Assembly (NCBI GenBank): GCA_021803325.1
Contig: JAJZLP010000010.1
Coordinates: 1-32,364, forward strand
Length of the DNA stretch: 32,364 bases
Direction: 5' to 3'
Origin: Actinomycetes bacterium
GTDB taxonomy: Bacteria > Actinomycetota > Acidimicrobiia > Acidimicrobiales > UBA8190
The notes beneath the pieces are model-generated. The model was given only the letters and a program-made list of their open reading frames with translations. It was not told where the DNA came from and made no database searches. A program made the position numbers and the translations under genes. Positions 30,721-32,364 of the stretch are shown here, piece after piece. The first letter of the stretch is position 1, and every line of letters begins with the position of its first letter.

Positions 30721-31100
30721 GTGTCCTCGGTCCTCGATGTTCGGGTGGGTCCGTGACGGGACGGACCTGGTGCACACGGAGCCGTCGTGACGGCCCGGTA
30801 TGCGCTCTCACGGGGATCTGGCGTCGCGTCCCGGCGGGGCGGTCGCTGGTGTTGCCGCGACCGCACACCGGGGAGGGGGTTTCGTAACAGCATTGTAACG
30901 ACTCGGCTGCCCGAGGAAAAGTCACCACCAGTGGCATCGAGGGCCAGCCCACCACATACCGTCCGCCGGCAGCGCTGGCAGCGCCCGCAGCGCCGGCTCA
31001 GGCTGCGGTGGCAGCGCCCGCAGCGCCGGCTCAGGCTGCGGTGGCAGCGCCCGCAGCGCCGGCTCAGGCTGCGGTGGCAGCGCCCGCCGGCCGCGCCGGC
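30721..31100 (-). other. Region upstream of the mannosyltransferase gene
   Basis: A 380-nt gap between two minus-strand genes. It holds the 33-bp repeats at the upstream gene's 3' end (30971-31115) and the direct repeat gtaaca-n5-gtaacg (30884-30900). The latter overlaps a candidate -10, TACAAT, at 30892-30897 on the minus strand. The remaining 160 nt before the start codon shows nothing recognisable. Confidence 0.5.
30884..30900 (-). promoter_or_regulatory. GTAAC direct repeat overlapping a candidate promoter of the mannosyltransferase gene
   Basis: GTAACA (30884-30889) and GTAACG (30895-30900) lie 11 bases apart, one helical turn, on the plus strand. This resembles the direct-repeat sites I recall for the actinobacterial response regulator MtrA, which controls cell-envelope genes. 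The minus-strand TACAAT (30892-30897), a five-of-six -10, overlaps the second half-site; no good -35 is seen. Binding is inference. Confidence 0.35.
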
Positions 31101-31115
31101 TCAGGCTGCGGTGGC
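30971..31115. repeat. 33-bp tandem repeats spanning the end of the 43-residue-module gene
   Basis: The 15-base segment tcaggctgcggtggc, which on the minus strand is the last codons and TGA stop of the upstream gene, occurs at 31101, 31064, 31031 and 30998. The spacings are 37, 33 and 33 bases. Full units are 33 bp and GC-rich; the one next to the gene has four extra bases, and a partial unit begins at 30971. The array seems to have grown from the end of the coding sequence. Confidence 0.9.
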
Positions 31116-32364
31116 GACCACGTCGGGGACGGCCACTCCCATGCCAGGGAGCGACCCGGCGTAGCGGGACGTGCCGAACGCGTACACCCCACCGTTCTCG
31201 CCCGCGATCCAGTAGCCACGACCATTCGGCGCGGCCGCCATCCCCACCACGTTGCCCACGTGCACACCGGCACCAGGGACCGAGCCGAAGTACCCGGCGT
31301 CACCGAACGCGTACACCCCGCCATCCGCGCCGACCACCCAGTAGCCACCACCGTTCGGCGTGGCCGCCATCCCCACCACGTTGCCCACGTGCACACCGGC
31401 ACCAGGGACCGAGCCGAAGTACCCGGCGTCACCGAACGCGTAGATGCCGCCATGGGCGCCGACGAGCCAGTAGCCGCCACCGTCGGGCGTGGCCGCCATC
31501 CCCACGATGTCCTGGACATGGATGCCGTCACCGGGGAGAGACCCGAGGTAGCGGGCGTCGCCGAACGCGTAGATGCCGCCGGAGGCGCTGGCCAGCCAGT
31601 AGCCGGCCCCGTCGGGAGTGCGGACCACCGACACGATGTTGCCGACGTGGACCCCGTCGCTCGGCAAGGAGCCGAAGTAGCGGGCCGTCCCGAAGGCGAA
31701 GACCCACCCATCCCTGGTGGCCTGCAGGTACCCGCTGCTGCTGGAGGCCGGCGGTGTGACCGGCGGCGGTGTGCTCTGCCCTCCGCCCGGCCCCTGACCG
31801 GATCCCGAACCGCTGCCCTGGCCCGGCGGCGCGACGACGGTCACGGTCACGGCCGTCGCCGATGACCCCAGCTCGGCCGAGTCGCCGCTGAAGGTGGCGC
31901 CAACCTGGTAGGTGCCGGCCGCAGCAAAGCTCGTCGTGCACGTCGCCTGGCCCGCTCCGGAGCCGCTGATGGCGACGGCCTGGGCGGCGCACCCTGCGGC
32001 GGTGAAGGAAACCGTGCCGCTGGTCGGTAGCGGCGACACGGTGGCGGTGAAGGTCACCGGCTGGCCGGTCTGCACGGTGGTCGACGATGCGGTCAAGGTC
32101 GTCGACGACGACCCATTCGCAGACGGCGCACCTGCAGCGGCCGTCACGGTCCCGGTCACCGTAGCCGGGGAGGCCGACGTGTCGTAGGTGACCTTCAAGA
32201 CCTCGTTGGTGCTCGCACAGCCGCTGCCGGCGTCGATGGGCACCGAGCCGCCGTCGGGGAGGACGGTCCCTGGGGCGCTGTCGAACTGCCCGGTGATGCC
32301 CCCGGACGCCGACACCAAGGTGTACGTGGTCCCGACAGGCGGGGCGGTGGCGCACCCGGATCCC
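31101..32364 (-). CDS. Secreted-type protein with Ig-like domain and five 43-residue modules (5' end outside window)
   Basis: The frame is open to the right edge, so the N-terminus, and any signal peptide, is missing; 420 residues are visible. First comes a region with DTSASPATVTGTVT, then a bacterial Ig-like domain (about 31850-32110; TTVQTGQPVTFTATVSPLP, ATFSGDSAELG), a Gly/Ser/Pro linker (about 31735-31840), and five 43-residue modules of the form GGxYAFGDAGYFGSxPGxGV...GYWxVGAx (31110-31735). The first module diverges and the last is cut short at DVVATAA. No LPxTG sorting motif is present. Such modules are common in Acidimicrobiia exported proteins; adhesion or propeller-like folding is a guess. 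Confidence 0.82.
   Translation of the reverse strand, partial: GSGCATAPPVGTTYTLVSASGGITGQFDSAPGTVLPDGGSVPIDAGSGCASTNEVLKVTYDTSASPATVTGTVTAAAGAPSANGSSSTTLTASSTTVQTGQPVTFTATVSPLPTSGTVSFTAAGCAAQAVAISGSGAGQATCTTSFAAAGTYQVGATFSGDSAELGSSATAVTVTVVAPPGQGSGSGSGQGPGGGQSTPPPVTPPASSSSGYLQATRDGWVFAFGTARYFGSLPSDGVHVGNIVSVVRTPDGAGYWLASASGGIYAFGDARYLGSLPGDGIHVQDIVGMAATPDGGGYWLVGAHGGIYAFGDAGYFGSVPGAGVHVGNVVGMAATPNGGGYWVVGADGGVYAFGDAGYFGSVPGAGVHVGNVVGMAAAPNGRGYWIAGENGGVYAFGTSRYAGSLPGMGVAVPDVVATAA
31233..31442. repeat. 81-bp identical repeat between adjacent modules
   Basis: Bases 31233-31313 and 31362-31442 are identical over 81 positions at a period of 129 bp, which is 43 codons. Adjacent modules are less alike. 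The identity at synonymous positions points to recent duplication or gene conversion inside the module array. Confidence 0.93.

Noticed and set aside
30721-30777. Longer start of the mannosyltransferase gene at GTG 30777
   Set aside because: Possible, but no ribosome binding site precedes it, whereas GTG 30720 has GAGGA nearby. Kept only as an alternative.
30971-31100. Programmed read-through of the module-gene stop into the 33-bp repeats
   Set aside because: No read-through context is evident, and the Arg/Cys-rich product of the repeats does not resemble the module protein.

Overview
The window is GC-rich DNA from an actinobacterium. Gene order (tRNA-Thr, tRNA-Met, rpmG, then tRNA-Trp, secE, nusG, rplKAJL, rpoBC, rpsLG, fusA, tuf, rpsJ, rplCDWB, rpsS, rplV, rpsC, rplP, rpmC, rpsQ, rplNXE, rpsN, rpsH, rplF), the Mycobacterium-like RpoB and RpoC sequences and an MptB-type polyprenol-phosphomannose mannosyltransferase all point to the phylum. 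The tandem 'GGIYAFGDAGYFGS...GYW' modules of the last gene are a style I associate with class Acidimicrobiia; that class-level placement is inference.

About 27.6 kb (1-27601) reads on the minus strand. From its upstream end (high coordinates): two tRNAs and rpmG; an ECF-type sigma factor with its putative membrane anti-sigma factor; tRNA-Trp, secE and nusG; the L11-L1-L10-L12 stalk and RNA polymerase genes; the str genes (rpsL, rpsG, fusA, tuf); and the S10 and spc genes, ending in the first 23 codons of rplF at the window edge. Many genes in the S10/spc part overlap by 1-4 bases (ATGA, GTGA, TGATG), which suggests translational coupling. Larger gaps lie before rpoB (583 nt, good promoter candidate plus four 18-bp repeats), before rpsL (promoter candidate and a GC-rich hairpin after rpoC), between rplA and rplJ (candidate L10 leader) and between rpsJ and rplC (354 nt with four perfect hairpins).

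The remaining 4.8 kb (27602-32364) is ordinary accessory DNA: a GNAT acetyltransferase on the plus strand, a compound 26/17-bp repeat array between convergent genes, an MptB-like GT-C mannosyltransferase and a 5'-truncated secreted-type protein with an Ig-like domain and five 43-residue modules.

I do not see a clearly new multi-gene system. The points most worth a second look are: a duplicated rpsC start that makes a 25-codon mini-ORF ending one base before rpsC; low-complexity, mostly acidic tails on L29, S3, L22, L4, L10, NusG and RpoC; the sigma/anti-sigma pair inside the rpmG to tRNA-Trp interval, with the anti-sigma stop codon inside the tRNA gene; the structured rpsJ-rplC spacer; the repeat-bearing rpoB leader; and small tandem duplications at gene ends (rpsC, secE, the 43-residue-module gene).
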